A stretch of 64,000 nt of DNA from Roseimicrobium gellanilyticum (GTDB taxonomy: Bacteria > Verrucomicrobiota > Verrucomicrobiia > Verrucomicrobiales > Verrucomicrobiaceae), in contig NZ_QNRR01000002.1 of NCBI RefSeq assembly GCF_003315205.1, forward strand, positions 908,857 to 972,856. The letters are read 5' to 3'. Shown here piece by piece: positions 40,706 through 54,200 of this stretch. The notes beneath the pieces were generated by a model, which saw nothing but the letters and a program-made list of their open reading frames with translations, searched no databases and was not told the origin of the DNA. Both the position numbers and the translations under genes were made by a program. How positions within the stretch are numbered: the first letter of the stretch is position 1; the number at the start of each line of letters is the position of its first letter.

Positions 40706-41974
40706 ATGCAAAAGCTCATCGTCCAAGGAGGCACCCGTCTGCGCGGCAAGGTCACCATCAGCGGATCGAAAAATTCTTCGCTGCCCATTCTCGCGGCAAC
40801 ACTCCTGACGAAGGACGAGTGCATCATCCGCCAGGTGCCGGATCTCAGTGACACGAACTACATGCTGCAGATCCTGCGTGAGCTCGGCGCCGAGGTGGAG
40901 CGTGCCAGCGGCACCATGCACATCAAGGCGGAGAAGATTGTTTCCGATACGCCTTACGATCTCGTTCGCAAAATGCGCGCCTCCATCTGCGTGATGGGCC
41001 CTCTCACCGGTCGTCTGCGCAAGGCCGTGGTGTCCATGCCTGGCGGCTGCGTGATCGGTGACCGCCCCGTGGACCTGCACCTCAAGGGTCTGGAGTACCT
41101 CGGCGCGAAGGTCCAGATGGATGGTGGCAATATCCACATCGAAGCCACCGAGCCGCTCAAGGGCACGACCATGAATCTCACCGGCAAGTTCGGCTCCACC
41201 GTGCTGGGTACAGACAACGTGCTCATGGCTGCTGTGCTCACCAAGGGCACGACCATCATCGAGGGCGCCGCTGCCGAGCCTGAAGTGGAAGACCTCGCAA
41301 ACTTCCTCATCAAGATGGGGGCAAAGATTGAAGGCGCAGGCACCACACGCATTGTGGTGGAAGGCGTGGAAGAGCTCCATGGCGCGGAGCACACCGTCAT
41401 TCCGGATCGCATTGAGGCAGGCACCTTCCTCGTGGCCGGCGCCATCTGTGGCGATGGCGTCATGGTGCGCCGGGTGGATCCCGCCCATCTCAAGACCACC
41501 ACGGACACCCTCCTGGCCTGCGGTTATGATATCGCCATCTCCGGGGACACCGTGACGGTGATGCCTGGCAGTGGCGACCCCAAGGGCTTCCACTTCACCA
41601 CGCGTCCCTACCCTGGTTTCCCCACGGATATGCAGGCACAGTTCTGCGCGCTCGCCTGCACCCTTCAGGGCCAGCTCAGCACCGCGCGTGAGACCATCTT
41701 CCCCCAGCGCTTCATGCACGTGCCCGAGCTCAAGCGCATGGGCGCCAGCATCGAAATGGAAGGTGACACCGCCCGCATCACGGGCGTCCCACAACTCAGC
41801 GGCGCTCCCGTGATGGCGAGCGACCTGCGTGCCTCTGCTGCCCTCGTGCTGGCAGCATTGAACGCAAAAGGCACCACCGAGGTGCACCGCCTCTACCACA
41901 TCGACCGCGGCTACGAACACCTTGATGAAAAGCTGGCCACTCTGGGCGCGGTGCTACAGCGAGCCAAGGAATAG
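40706..41974 (+). CDS. murA: UDP-N-acetylglucosamine 1-carboxyvinyltransferase
   Basis: First committed step of peptidoglycan synthesis. The 422-aa protein contains [17 protein letters not shown] at the N-terminus, [10 protein letters not shown], and [17 protein letters not shown], in which the Cys is the enolpyruvyl/fosfomycin-reactive residue. [11 protein letters not shown] and [12 protein letters not shown] complete the family pattern. The reactive Cys predicts fosfomycin sensitivity at this target. Confidence 0.96.
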   Translation: MQKLIVQGGTRLRGKVTISGSKNSSLPILAATLLTKDECIIRQVPDLSDTNYMLQILRELGAEVERASGTMHIKAEKIVSDTPYDLVRKMRASICVMGPLTGRLRKAVVSMPGGCVIGDRPVDLHLKGLEYLGAKVQMDGGNIHIEATEPLKGTTMNLTGKFGSTVLGTDNVLMAAVLTKGTTIIEGAAAEPEVEDLANFLIKMGAKIEGAGTTRIVVEGVEELHGAEHTVIPDRIEAGTFLVAGAICGDGVMVRRVDPAHLKTTTDTLLACGYDIAISGDTVTVMPGSGDPKGFHFTTRPYPGFPTDMQAQFCALACTLQGQLSTARETIFPQRFMHVPELKRMGASIEMEGDTARITGVPQLSGAPVMASDLRASAALVLAALNAKGTTEVHRLYHIDRGYEHLDEKLATLGAVLQRAKE

Positions 41975-42241
41975 CGGCAGAGTCCTTTTGTTCGACTGCA
42001 CACGTTTCCTGCCGGGTCAGGTAGCGTTCGCCTGCGCGGTGACGATCCGGCGGCAGCCTTCAAGGATTGGAGGCATTCTTGCCCCGCTTTGACTGGCAGG
42101 TCGGCACAGAAGTCACTCCGAGAGGACGTTGCCTTCCAAGACCGACGCAGGTTGCCAGACTCGCCGCTGTCTCACCATCTGCTTCCCATCCATGTGGATG
42201 GGAGCGGTGTGAGATTGATGTGATGCGAGACAAGATCAAAA
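41975..42241. other. Intergenic region, nothing recognised
   Basis: This stretch lies between murA (plus) and the giant gene's terminator. It holds no convincing gene, RNA or repeat; short open frames have no plausible start or composition. Confidence 0.5.
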
Positions 42242-42271
42242 CGGCTCACGCGGAGACACCCGCGTGAGCCG
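42242..42271 (-). terminator. Terminator of the giant PATR-repeat gene
   Basis: A perfect 12-bp stem (CGGCTCACGCGG/CCGCGTGAGCCG) with a six-base loop lies 29 bases after the stop at 42300. On the minus strand it continues with TTTTGATCTT. The core resembles the hairpin at 27881-27932. Confidence 0.8.
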
Positions 42272-42299
42272 ATTCGGATTACGAAACGCACCTTGCTGC

Positions 42300-45200
42300 T
42301 TACCTCCTCCGACGACGGAAGAAGATGAGCATGAAGCCGAGGCCGAGCAACAGCAGGCGTGAAGGCTCAGGCACGACCACAGCAAGGTACAAGCCGGTGG
42401 TGTTGGTGATCACGTTCCAGCTCATGCCTGCACCCAACGTCGGCAGATCCAGCGAGGTGAATCCAGCGAAGTTGGTGCTCGCCGGAGGCAGCGTCCCTGC
42501 AAATCCAGCCCAGTCGATGAGTTGCCACATGTCGTTGAGAGCCCAGGTGGAAGCGCTCGTCCCCGTGGTATCGTTCACCTTGAGCGTGCCCGTGAGCGTG
42601 ATGGTATCAAGCGGATCGGTACTGGTCAGGACCAGAATGTCATTGTTGAGCTGGGGATTCGATCCCGCCTGACGTCCGAAGATATCGAACTCAAGCTTGC
42701 CCGAACTGTTGAGCGAGCCTCCGATGTTTACACTCAACCGGGCACCGTCACCAACGGAGAGCGTACCAGAGGAGGTCACGCTCACGTCACCCGTACCAAG
42801 CGCGGAGGTGTGGTTGGCCACCACAGTACCTGCGCTCACCGTCGTGCCACCCGCATAAGCGTTGGCGCCACTCAGGACAGTGATGCCAGTTCCCACCTGC
42901 TGCACCGCACCCGTACCGGTGATGTTCTGGGAAGCCGTGTAGCTGTTGTTGCGGTTGAAGCGCAGCGTGGCGTTGTTCGTCACATTGCCGACACCGAGTG
43001 TGCCAGTGCCCGCACCGCTACCCACCTGAAGCACCCCTGCGCTGATGGTGGTGATACCGGTGTAGTCGTTGATCCCCTCGAGAATCAACGTACCAGCCGT
43101 GGTCTTGGTGAGGCCCGCACCGCCATTGATTTCGTTGACGTTGGCAAGCGTACCCGACTGGGCATTGAAGGTCACCAGCGCGGTTCCAGATCCGATGTTT
43201 CCATCCGTCATATCCAGCGAGCCGCCATTGAGGGTCACCGTGTTGTTTTCCGTGCCAAGGCCATCCGTGTACTGGATGTTGCCTCCGACGGTAAGCGAGC
43301 CACCCGTGATGTTGATGCTGGCCGTGGCCGTGTTCGACGCACGGAGCGTGGTGGCGCCCATCGTGAGATTGCCCGTCACGCTCACGGCAGCGGTGCCGCT
43401 GATGTTGATCGTGGAAGTGGCAGTGTTTGCCGTGGCCGTGGCCGCTGTGGTGTTGTTGACACCCATGGTCAGCGAACCAATGGTGATCGTTCCGCCGGAA
43501 AGGTTTGCCGTGGACGTCAAATCGCTGCTGCCGGACGTAAGCGCAGTCGCATTGCCCACCGCCAGAGTACCCATCGTCATCGTGGTGATGGTGTGAGTAC
43601 CACCGCTGATGGCAAGCGTGGCATTTGCGTCACCGGTGGCATTGTTCACAGCAGTTGTCACCGAGTTCGTGCCCAGCGTCATCGTGCCAATGATACTGGT
43701 GCCTCCACCGAGGGTGACATTGCCTGTGACCGAGCCGGTGGTGAGCGAGGTCCCGGTGCGTGAGCCCACATTGACCGTGGTGGCGTCGAGAATGCCGGTG
43801 TTGAAGCTGAAGTTGCCAGTGCCGCTTCCCGTGTTGCCTGAGCTGCGACCGCCCACAGCAAGCGTGCCCAGGAAAAGGTCTGCGTTGTGACCTGTCAGCG
43901 TTACCGTGCTGGTATAGGTAGCCGCCGTTCCACTCCCGCCACTGGCGATATTCATGTTGGCCCGGCCATTGCCAGCGAGATTACGTACTACCAGCGTGCC
44001 TGTTGCCCCATTGAAGTCCATGGTGCCGTTCGAACGATTGCTAGACGCACCAATGTTGATGGTGTTCGCATTGAAGACATTCGAGCCGCTGCCCAATTTG
44101 ATGACCTGGGTCACGGTGCTGGACGGGGAGTCTGAAGTGATGGTTGCGGCAATGATGGTGCTGTCCGCAGCGAGGATGAGCGTCGAGCCCCCCTGCGATG
44201 TGCCAGACCCATTGGTAGCATCGCCGACGCGGAAGGTGCCTGAACCCAAGTTGGCATAGAAGGTTCCCAGCCCACTCATATCCAGCACAGCCGTGTTGCT
44301 GAAGTTGTCGGTGAGACCACCACCCAAGGAGAAATTCGCATTGGTGGGAGCCCCCACTCCTCCCACGCGGAACGCGCTATTGGCACCCGTGATCGTCAGA
44401 CGGGTGTTCGATCCTCCAGAAGCAGTGGGGTTGTACCCCACCATGACGCTGCCGTTTACCTGCAGGGTCTGTCCACTTCCAAGAGTGATGGTGTTCGCCG
44501 TGGCATTGTTCGTCTGCACCAGCATGGGGCCACCGAAGGTGGCACTGGCCGTGGAGAGGTCGAGCGTGCTGACCGCCGTATTGCCCGCGGAGGATCCGAT
44601 GGTCAGGCCACCAGTGAAGTTCGCACTGGAAGTGAGAATCGTCGTGCCACCGCCCAACGTCGTACCGCCCGTATAGTTGTTTGCTGCCGTCGTGCTCAGC
44701 CCAGTGAGTCTGAGTGTGCCCCCACCCAGCTTCACGAGACTGTTCGCCACAGCGCCGTCGGTGATGGCTCCACCCACCGTAAGTGTGCCTGCGCTCACCG
44801 TAACGGTGCGTGAGGTGCCAGCAGCCGAGCCGAAGTTCACCGCCCCAGTGCCCAGATTCAGGTCGAACGATCCCGTGAAGGTGAAGTCACCATTCCAGAT
44901 CATCGCGTTGTTCGTGGTCGAGGTGACCGTGCTGAAGCTGTCGTTGTTGATGGTGGTGCCACCATTGATGGTGAAGGTACCGGTGCCCAAAGCGCTCGCA
45001 TGGTTGATGTTCAGCGTGCCACCATTAAGCGTCATGCCTCCGCTCCACGTATTGGCCCCGGCAAGGGTGAGTGCCCCCGCACCGGACTTGGTGAGGAGGA
45101 AGTTGTCAGCCCCATCACCAATCGATCCGCCGATGGTCAATGTGCTCGCATTGGCCGTCAGCACCAGGGATGCCCCGAGAGTCACGGCGCCGCCGCCCAT

Positions 45201-48200
45201 GTCGAGTCCATTCGAGCCCGTAAACGTGAAGTCACCCTCCAACACCTTGGCGTTATTGGTGGTGAGAAAGACGGAGCTGCCACTGGTATTGTTGATGGTC
45301 GTGCCCGCTCCGATGGTGAAGAGGCCCGTGCCCAAAGCCGTACCACTGTTGATGTTCAAGGTGCCTCCGGCGAGCGTGATGCCGCCCGTACCAGAGTTGG
45401 TCCCACTCAGCGTCAGGACGCCTGCGCCAGTCTTGGTCACCCGGCCCGTGAAGATGGTGTTGCCACTTACGGTCAAAGAGGAGGCACCCGTGCCGTCGAT
45501 ATTCCACGTTTGTGTATTTAAGGCGCGCAGCAGGGCAGAGATCAAAATGTTGCCCCCATTGGCGTCCACAAAGATGCCGTTGGATGGAGTGGCAGGTGCC
45601 AGGGTAAGTGTACCGCCAGAACCAGGTGCAATCGTGACCCCAGTTACCCCTGCAGGCACAGCGAGGAACTGCAGGCTGTCGATAGTACGATTGCCATCCA
45701 AGGTTGTCCCGATGGTCGGCCCGACAGCGTTCGTGGCGCTGAAGATCACTGTGTCCGCAGCTCCAGGAGTGGCGCCCGCATCCGTAGTGCCGGAGGCGTT
45801 GCTCGCCCAGTTGGTGTCGCCGACGTTGTTCGTGGCCCACGATGCCGAGAAGGTATCGCCCGTCCAGTAGCGCAGCACCAGGGTGGATGCGATCAACTGC
45901 ACCAGGTTGTCCGTCTTGTTGATGGAGTAGTTCAACCCAGTGGGTGCGTTGCCCACCACAAAGTTCGCTGAACTGAGTCCACCCCCACCCCCGAGGATCG
46001 AGATCAGATCATAGGTGCCAGGTGCAATGCCGCCCAAATCAAGCAGGTTCAGGAAGATGGTGCCACTGGTGATGGCCGTGCCTCCCGCGGCAATAATGAG
46101 AGCATCATTCGTCCCCGGTGCGCCCAGCTCAAAACCAATGGTCGCGCCATCGCTCAGGGTCAGTGCGCCCGCTGTCCCGCCAAGGGTCAGCGACTGAGCC
46201 ACTCCGTCATAGAGCTCCAGCGTACCCGCTCCGCTCACCGTAATGGCCGATGTGCCGCCGGTTCCAAATCCACCCCTCAACGTACCGGCTACCACATTGG
46301 TCGCGCCACCCGCACCCAGATTGTTGGTACCGGTCAGCACAAGAGTGCCGCTTCCCGTCTTCGTCAAATCACCGCCCGTACTGCCAGTGACATTCCCAGC
46401 CACCGTGAGTGTGCCAGTGGCACTGCTCACGTCAAAGGTAGCGCCGCCGGAGGCCACATTCACTGATTGAACAGCCGCCAACGCAGCGGCTCCTGTGCCA
46501 GTGTAGCGCAAGGCTCCCCCGTTGAAGTTGAAGGAATTCGTTGCAGATCCGTTCCCCAGGTTGGCCGCCGTGGAGAAGGCCAGGGTTCCGCCATTGAGAT
46601 TCACTGCCCCGCTGAAGGTATTGGTTCCGCTCAAGGTCACAGTGCCCGCCGTGCTCTTCGTGAGGCTTGCCGTACCGGCAAGAATGGCACTGATGCTGCC
46701 GCTCTCGACGAGGTAGCTGGTACCAGTCAGCACACCGGTAGTACCGGTGATGAAACCATTTTGGAGTGTCACCGTGCCGACCGTTTCACTAAAGGTGGCG
46801 ACGTCGAAGATGCCGCCATTCACGGTCACCGCACCGCTGTCTGCCAGCACATTGGCGGCGCCCAGTGCCAGGGTACCGTTCTGCACCGAGGTGCCACCGG
46901 TGTAGGTATTGACGCCCGAGAGCGTCAGTTTGCCGGCTCCAATCTTCGTGAGTCCGCCGGAAACGTTGCCGGCATTGAATGTGACCGCACCCAGTGTCGC
47001 CTGAGTGGTGTACACACTTGTATTGTCTCCGAACGTGAGAGTCAGGACGTCCGTGGGCAGATAGCCGGTGCCAGGATTCGTGATGGTGATACTGCCAATC
47101 ATGTAGGTTCCGTTGCCGGTACCGTCATCTACCATATTGGCGATGGCCGTGGCGCCCACACCGCTGCCGCCGGAGATCTTGATCACGGGGGCACCAATAT
47201 AGCCGCTACCGCCGTTGCTCACCGCGACGCTTTGCACCCCGGAACCCTCCGGGGCACGCAAGGGGCCACTGATGGTGGAATCAAAACCATTCGTATCCAC
47301 GGTCATGCCACCACTGTAAATGTAGGCCCCGCTGTTCGCAGTGAGCGTTGCACCGGAGATATTGATGAGATTGCTGCTCGCGGCGTTTGTCTTCAGTGTG
47401 CCGCCATTGAAGTTCAGCAGCGCGACGTTGTTGAGGCTTCCCGTGCCACCGCCGGCCGTGATGCCTCCACTGCTGGTGGCCAGCACGCCTCCAGAGAGCA
47501 CATTGAAGATGCCGACGTTGTTCAACGAATTCGCGTTGCCGCGCATCAGGGAGATGGCCGTGGTGCCGCCCTTGGTGATGACACCCGTGCCGCGAACATT
47601 AACCACCGAGTAGGCATCGGAAACGTGGTTGAGTGCGAAATCCGTGCCGACATTGAAGTTGCCACCTGAGACATCCACCAGGGCATTGCCGCTGCCATGG
47701 CCAACGATGGCCCACGTGGTGAAGTTCGCAGTGCCGCCTGTTTGCTCATACACACCGGTGGCCCCGGCGAAGTTGTTGCCCGCGGCAGTGAGACGGGCAC
47801 TATTGAGCGTGCCACCGGAGAGTTTGTAGTAGCCGTAGCCGCCCGCAGAAGCACCCAAGGTGAAGCGATTCGTCGCATCCGCCCCGGTAATAGTGACGGT
47901 ACCGTCCGTCTGATAGCCAGCGCCCGCGCCTGTGGCATTGGTACCCATGTCACTATCCGTCGTGGTAACTATGGCGCCGGGCCCCACCAACAGCATGCCA
48001 CGTGTCCCTGCTCCCGTGCCAAGGTTGATCTGACCGGCTCCGTTGTTGGTATCTCCCGTGATTTCCAGCTTGCCGCCATTGATCGTGGCAGAGCCAGTGA
48101 AGGTATTGGTTCCACTGAGCGTCAGCTTGCCATTGCCGACCTTGGTCAGCGCAAGCGTACCCGTGGAGCCATTTCGAAGGATACCGCTAAAGGTGGTACT

Positions 48201-51200
48201 GGTGTTGTTCGCACCGGCTGTGAGGGTGATGTTTGCGGTGCCCCCGTTTTCCACGATGCCCGCACCCGCGAGTGAACCAATGGCGTTGCTGAATCCATTG
48301 AGCCGAAGGATGCCTCCGCTCGAGATCGTGTAGGCGGAATTGGCACTGAAGCTGTTGGTCGCACCGCTGCGCAGGATGCCGCTGCTCACGGTGGTGGCGC
48401 CATTGTAAGTGTTGGCCGTGCTCGACAGAGTCACGATGCCACTTCCATGGCTGGCAATGGTAAGTGTGCCACTGCCAGTGACGCTACCGCTCACCGTGAG
48501 CGAGGATCCATTCGCACCCGTGCCAGCAACCGTCCAGGTCTGGTTCGCCCCGAGAACAATCGGAGCAGAGATGGTGATGGCACCGGCGTTGTCAGCGACA
48601 TTGATGCCATCCGCCGAGGAGGACGGAGCAATGGTAAGGCTGTTGGTGGCAGGAGTGCCCGGCGCAATGCTCACGGAGGTAACTCCGGTCGGACTCGCAA
48701 GGAAGCGAAGGTCATTGATGGTAAAGCTCGCATCGAGCGTAGTCGTGAAGGTGGGCCCGGACGCATTCTGGGCGCTGAAGTACACCGTGCTGACCGCCCC
48801 GGGAGTGCCATTGGCGTTGATGGTGCCGGCAAGGTCCGTGGTGAAATTGGTCAGCATGCCATTGAAGCCCATCCAACTGTTATTGATGCCACCTCTCCAA
48901 TAGAAGTCCCCGGTGGAAGCAACAGCACCAAGGCGCACGAAGGTGTCCGTCACGGTCAAGCCCAAGGTTACGCCACTGGCAAGCGTTCCACCCACGGTTC
49001 CAATCTTGTAATTCGCGATACTCAGGCCGCTGCCGGCAGTGAGGAGGTCGTAGTTCCCCAAGCCGAATCCACTGAGGCCGGTGATGTTCAGCACCACCTC
49101 GCCCGTAGTTGTTGCGGTGCCTGACGTACTGATGCTGTCATACGCGCTGGTGGATCCCAGCTCAAGCCCGAGAACGGTCGCTCCCGTGCCACTGCCAAGG
49201 TTCAACGAACCAGGACCAACATTGATGGCCTGGCCAACACCGTTGAGCAGGTTCAACGTGGCGCTTCCCGCGACCGTGAGGCCTGAGGTGGCAAGTGCCG
49301 TAGCCGTGGAGCCCGTGATGTTCAGCGTGCCGCCACTGACGGTGGTCGTTCCATTGAACGAAATGGTGGTGCCGGAAAGGGTGAGGATGCCCACACCGGA
49401 TTTCACGATGTTGAGGTTGTTCTCGTTGGTCCCCGCTCCCCCGATGGCACCCGCGAACGTGGTGACAGTATCCTGATCAATGATCAGAGTGGAGGCTGTT
49501 GCACCACCACCGACGATGGCATTGGCCGTGCCGGTGCCGGAGATGGACAGCTCCGTGATGGTCTGCGTGGTGGCACCATTCACATTGCCCAACTGCAGGA
49601 TGCCTGATGTCGTGCCGCCGCCGAGCACGAGTGCGCCCGTGGAGGAGATGCGGTTGTTTCCACCACCATTCAGGATCACGCGGCCATCCACAATCGTGGT
49701 GGGGCCTGCATACGCAGCCGTGGACATGAAGGTGAGGTCGCCCAACCCAATCTTGGTGAAGCCACCCAAACCTCCGCCACCGATGCTGTTGGCCAGCACG
49801 AAGTTTCCGCCATTTGTATCCAAGGTCGCACCGCCGTTGAGAATGGAGATGCTGCGCTGGCTGATATCATCCGTGAAACCCGTGGCAAGGCGGAGCGTGC
49901 CGCCCGCAAAGACGAGGCCGCCCGAGTTGCCGCCGATGTTGCCCAGTTCAGCAATTTCCAGGATACCCTCGTTGATGGTGGTCTTCCGAGTATTACCGCC
50001 CGCGGTGTTCGTTCCGCTAAGCACCAAAGTGCCTCGACCAGATTTGGTGATGTCCGCCGCGGAAGTCAGGTCCGAGCTGATGGTGGCCGTAAGCGTCGGC
50101 GTGGTAGCCAGTGACGAGGGATTCACCACATGAATCACATACTCATTCGTCGCACCGGCTGCGATGCCGCTGAAACCTCCCAGATTGATGCCGCTCGCTG
50201 TGGACGCAGTCGCACTTGGATTGAGCGTGAAGAGCAGCGCACCCGAGGTGAGCGTCAGCGTCCCGGTGCCGGTGACATTGTAAGTGGCCGAAGTGGCAGT
50301 GCTGTTATGAAGGATCAGTGAGTTGACGGTAGTGCCTGTCAGCCCGCTGAGGTCGGCCTCGAGCACTTCGCGCACGTTGTGGTCAGTGGCACCTGCCAGC
50401 GTGGCGAAGGTGCTGTACTGGTTGGTCAGGTCGAGCGCACGGAAACCACTGCCCGCCACATAAGTCACGAACGAGTTGCCCATGTTGCCCTCGGCGATAT
50501 TCGCGGTCGTGGTGAGTTCACCGATAGCCCAAGGAACGATGCTCACGTTCTTGGCCGTAGCCGCGGTACCACCACCCCCCACGAGGTTGTTGGCGATGAA
50601 GTCATTCTCCGCTGTTCCCGTCGTGATGCGGAAACCGCTCCTTTCATTGGTGGCAGAGCCGAGATTCCTGCCCCGGACATTGACGGTCGCTCCATTGGAA
50701 CGGACAAAGTTCGAAGCGATCAGGAATGCCTGGTTACTTGTGCCACCGCTACCTTCGCTCGTAAGGTAGTTGCCACCGGATCCAAAGGTCAGCACGCCGA
50801 TGGTCTCATTCTCAGTGCCGTTGTTGTCCGAGCGGATCCACAGACCGCGCGCGATAGGGGTCCCGGTGGCGGACCCATCCGCTGAATGCAGGGTGAATGC
50901 AGCAGAGTCAGACAGGCGATCATTGGTAGAACTGTCGTCATTATTGTCGATAAGGAAGGAGCCACCCTTGTTGATCGTGAAAGACGTCGCGCCATTCAGA
51001 CGCGCGCTGGCACCTGAGAGCTGGAAGAGCCCACCATTCACAATCACGCTTCCGGTGAAGGCGCTCGTCGTGCTGCTGACGATGTTGAAGTTGGTGGCAT
51101 TGAGTGTGCTGTTCTTGATGAGAGTGCCGCTGCCAGCGAGGGTCCAGTTGACCGTATTGCCACCGCGAATTGTCAGCGAGCTGCCAGCAGTGATATCCAC

Positions 51201-54200
51201 CACTCCAAGTATGCTTCCACTGTTGGGATTGGCACCCGCAATGGCGCCGACAGTCTCATCCCCCACAATCTCCAGCGTCGTGGCCTGGTCGTCAGAGAGA
51301 TTGACAGTAGTACCATCGCCAAGAGCAGAGCCACCCTCGGCGCGAAGCGTGCCGCCCTGCAACTCGGTGACACCGCTATAGTGATTCACCCCGGTCAGGA
51401 TGAGTGCACCCACACCGGACTTTGTCAGCCCCTGAGTGCCTCCAATGCTCGAGGAAATGGTAAGCGCCTGGGTGGTGCTATCCTGGATGACAATCACTTC
51501 ATTGATGCCCGAGACCAACGACCCACCCAGGATGGAGTGGGAGCCAGTCGCGGCATTGGCGGTCATGAGAATGCCGCCGGATGAGATGCTCAGCACACCG
51601 CCGGATTGAATCGTGACAGTGGAGTTGCCATTCGCATTGAAGCGCAGGCTTCCAACATGCCCAATGAGACGGGATCCGGTGAATCCCGTCGAGTCAGTGA
51701 TGTGCTGGTTGAGGCCCCAGAGCGAGACATCATCCTGCGCGATGCCAGCGTTCCTGACAATGTTGCCCGTGCCATCGTTGGCTGCGAAGCCGGTCACGCC
51801 ACCGGCATCGGTCACCGTGGCGAAGCCACCGAGGATGCCGTTGGTGTTTGCGGTGGTGGTGGTGATACCGCCGAGTGAGGGAAGCAGGAAACGAATCGTA
51901 CCATCACTGGCTAGCGAGCTGCGACTGATGGCCCCAAGATTGAGGGTCGTGGCAAAGCCATTGTTGACCAGTTCAATCTGACTGGAACCGCCACTCGTCA
52001 GCACGAGACCATTGACATTGGCGGTGGTACTGGCAGAGCCATTGCCAACGATGGTGAGCTTGCCCCCGCGCATGTCCACAGCGCGATTTGTTGGGATCTT
52101 CATCGTATTGCTCGCCGTGTAGTCGAGGATAAGGTTGCCCGCGTCGATGCGCGTCGATACCGTAACGGTGCCAGTGAGTCCACTGTTGTTCCCGGAAATG
52201 GTCACGTCTCCCAGGCCCTGCTTCAGGAAGGTCGTGCCACCGGCAAGGTTTGCTGAAATGGTACCGCGGAAGAGGCGGAACCCAGTGCTCCAATCCGTCG
52301 CAGTGCCGTTACCGGTGATGGTGCCGGTGCCGATGACATTCCCCTCAAAACCCGTAGCGATGGCTCCCACGTCGAGGCGCGGAATGGTAATGTTGAAGGT
52401 ATTCGTATTCAGCGTGGCGATGCCACTGTTCGTCCCGTCTCCCACGAGAATGACGTCGGCGCCATTCGCGTTGCTCGCGCCGTTCACGTCATTGGCATTC
52501 AGATTGACCGTGGAATTTCCGCGAATGAAGAGGTTGCTGGTGGTACCACCGGCACTAGCCGTGGACCAGATGCCCGTGCTGTTGAGATTCAGCACCGTGG
52601 TAGCTCCAGAGACGATGATGTCGTCAGCCAGGACAAAGGGGGTGCCGGAGAGCGTCCACGTACCGCCAGTCACCGAAAGGTCCGCACTTCCAGCACCCAG
52701 AGGCTGTGTATAGCCGCCGGTGATGAATCCAGCGCCGGTTCCGGAGAGCGTGAGCGAAGTATTGGCCGTGCTGGTGATAGCACCGGTGTAGGTGATGGTC
52801 GCCCCATTGGTACCGTTTGCGGCGAGTCCGCTGCTTGCCGTGACGGAGATGGCGCGGTTGGTGGTCTGACTGCTGGCCACGCCGTCACCCACAAAGCTCA
52901 GTGTGCCGCCGGAGAGGGTGATATTATCCGAGGCCATGCCAAGACTGCTGGCCGGACCGCCGTTGTTGCTCACGGTCGTGAAAGCAAGCGTGCCCGAATT
53001 CACGTTCACGCCGCCGGTGAAGGTATTCGCTCCGGTGAGGCGCAGCGTCTGGTTCGTTTGCCCCCATCCGCCAAGGTCGTCATTGATGGTCAGACCAAAG
53101 GAACCGCCCAGTTCCGAAATGATCCCACTGATGGTAGCGGCGCGAGTCGTGGAACCAGCCGTGCTGATGCTGGCGTTGCCGCCGAGAATCACCGGGCCAT
53201 TGATGTTGAGCACACTGAAGTTGTCGGTCTGCGGGAGCAGACGAAGGGCCATGTTGGCATTGGTGCCACCCAGCTTGAGAGTGCCATTCAAGTTCACCAC
53301 CATGTCGCTGACCGGGGTACCGGAGGCGTCGGCCTGGATCTCGAGAATTCCTCCAGGCGCATCCAGGGTGATGTTCTGGCTCAGATTGAAAGTCGTTCCA
53401 CCAGCGGCATTGAAGATGATTCTGCCAAGGCTGACGTTGATATTGCCTGTGCCGAGCGCATTGGCATGCGCTGCGGTGATGGTGCCACGCAGTAGGTCGA
53501 AGCCACCGCTCCATCCACTGTTGTTGTTGCTGAGCGTCAATGTCCCGGCAATCTGGTTTCCACCCGAAGGAGAAGCCGTGGTGCTGTCGACTGTCAGTTT
53601 GCCCGTGCCAGTCAGTGCGCCGCTCAGGGTGATGTTGCGCGCCGCTGTGGTCAGGGTCCCGGAATTCAGATCCCGCATGTTGATGACGGAGTCCGCGCTC
53701 ACATTCACCGCTCCGCTGTAGGTATGTCCCGTTCCGCCCGCGGACAACGTGGCACCTGACAGCGTCAGATTGTTCGCCACCGTACCGGCTGTCGCGTTGT
53801 TGTAGAGGAATGCCGTCCCCGTGTTCAAGATCACGTTGGCCAGATTGTTGTTCGCCACCGTGCCCAGTGCACCTGCGTTCCTCAGTTCCAGAGTTCCCCC
53901 ATTGATGGTGAAATCCGAGGTAAGCCCCACATTGAACTGAGCATCCGCAGCGGCGGAGAGAATGACGCGACCCAGGCCGTCCTTGGTCACGTCAGCCGTG
54001 CCCTGAAGCGCACCGGAAATGGTCAGCACCGCCGCAGCATCGACAATATTCCACCTCTGGTTCGCACCCAGCCGGAGAGGTGCGGCGATGGTCACAGTCG
54101 GGGACGCACCCGCAGCCATCGTGATGCCGAAGTTCGGATCTGAAGGAGCAATCTCCAGCCGGTTCGCGGTGGAAGCACCGGGGTTGATGGTGACCGAGAC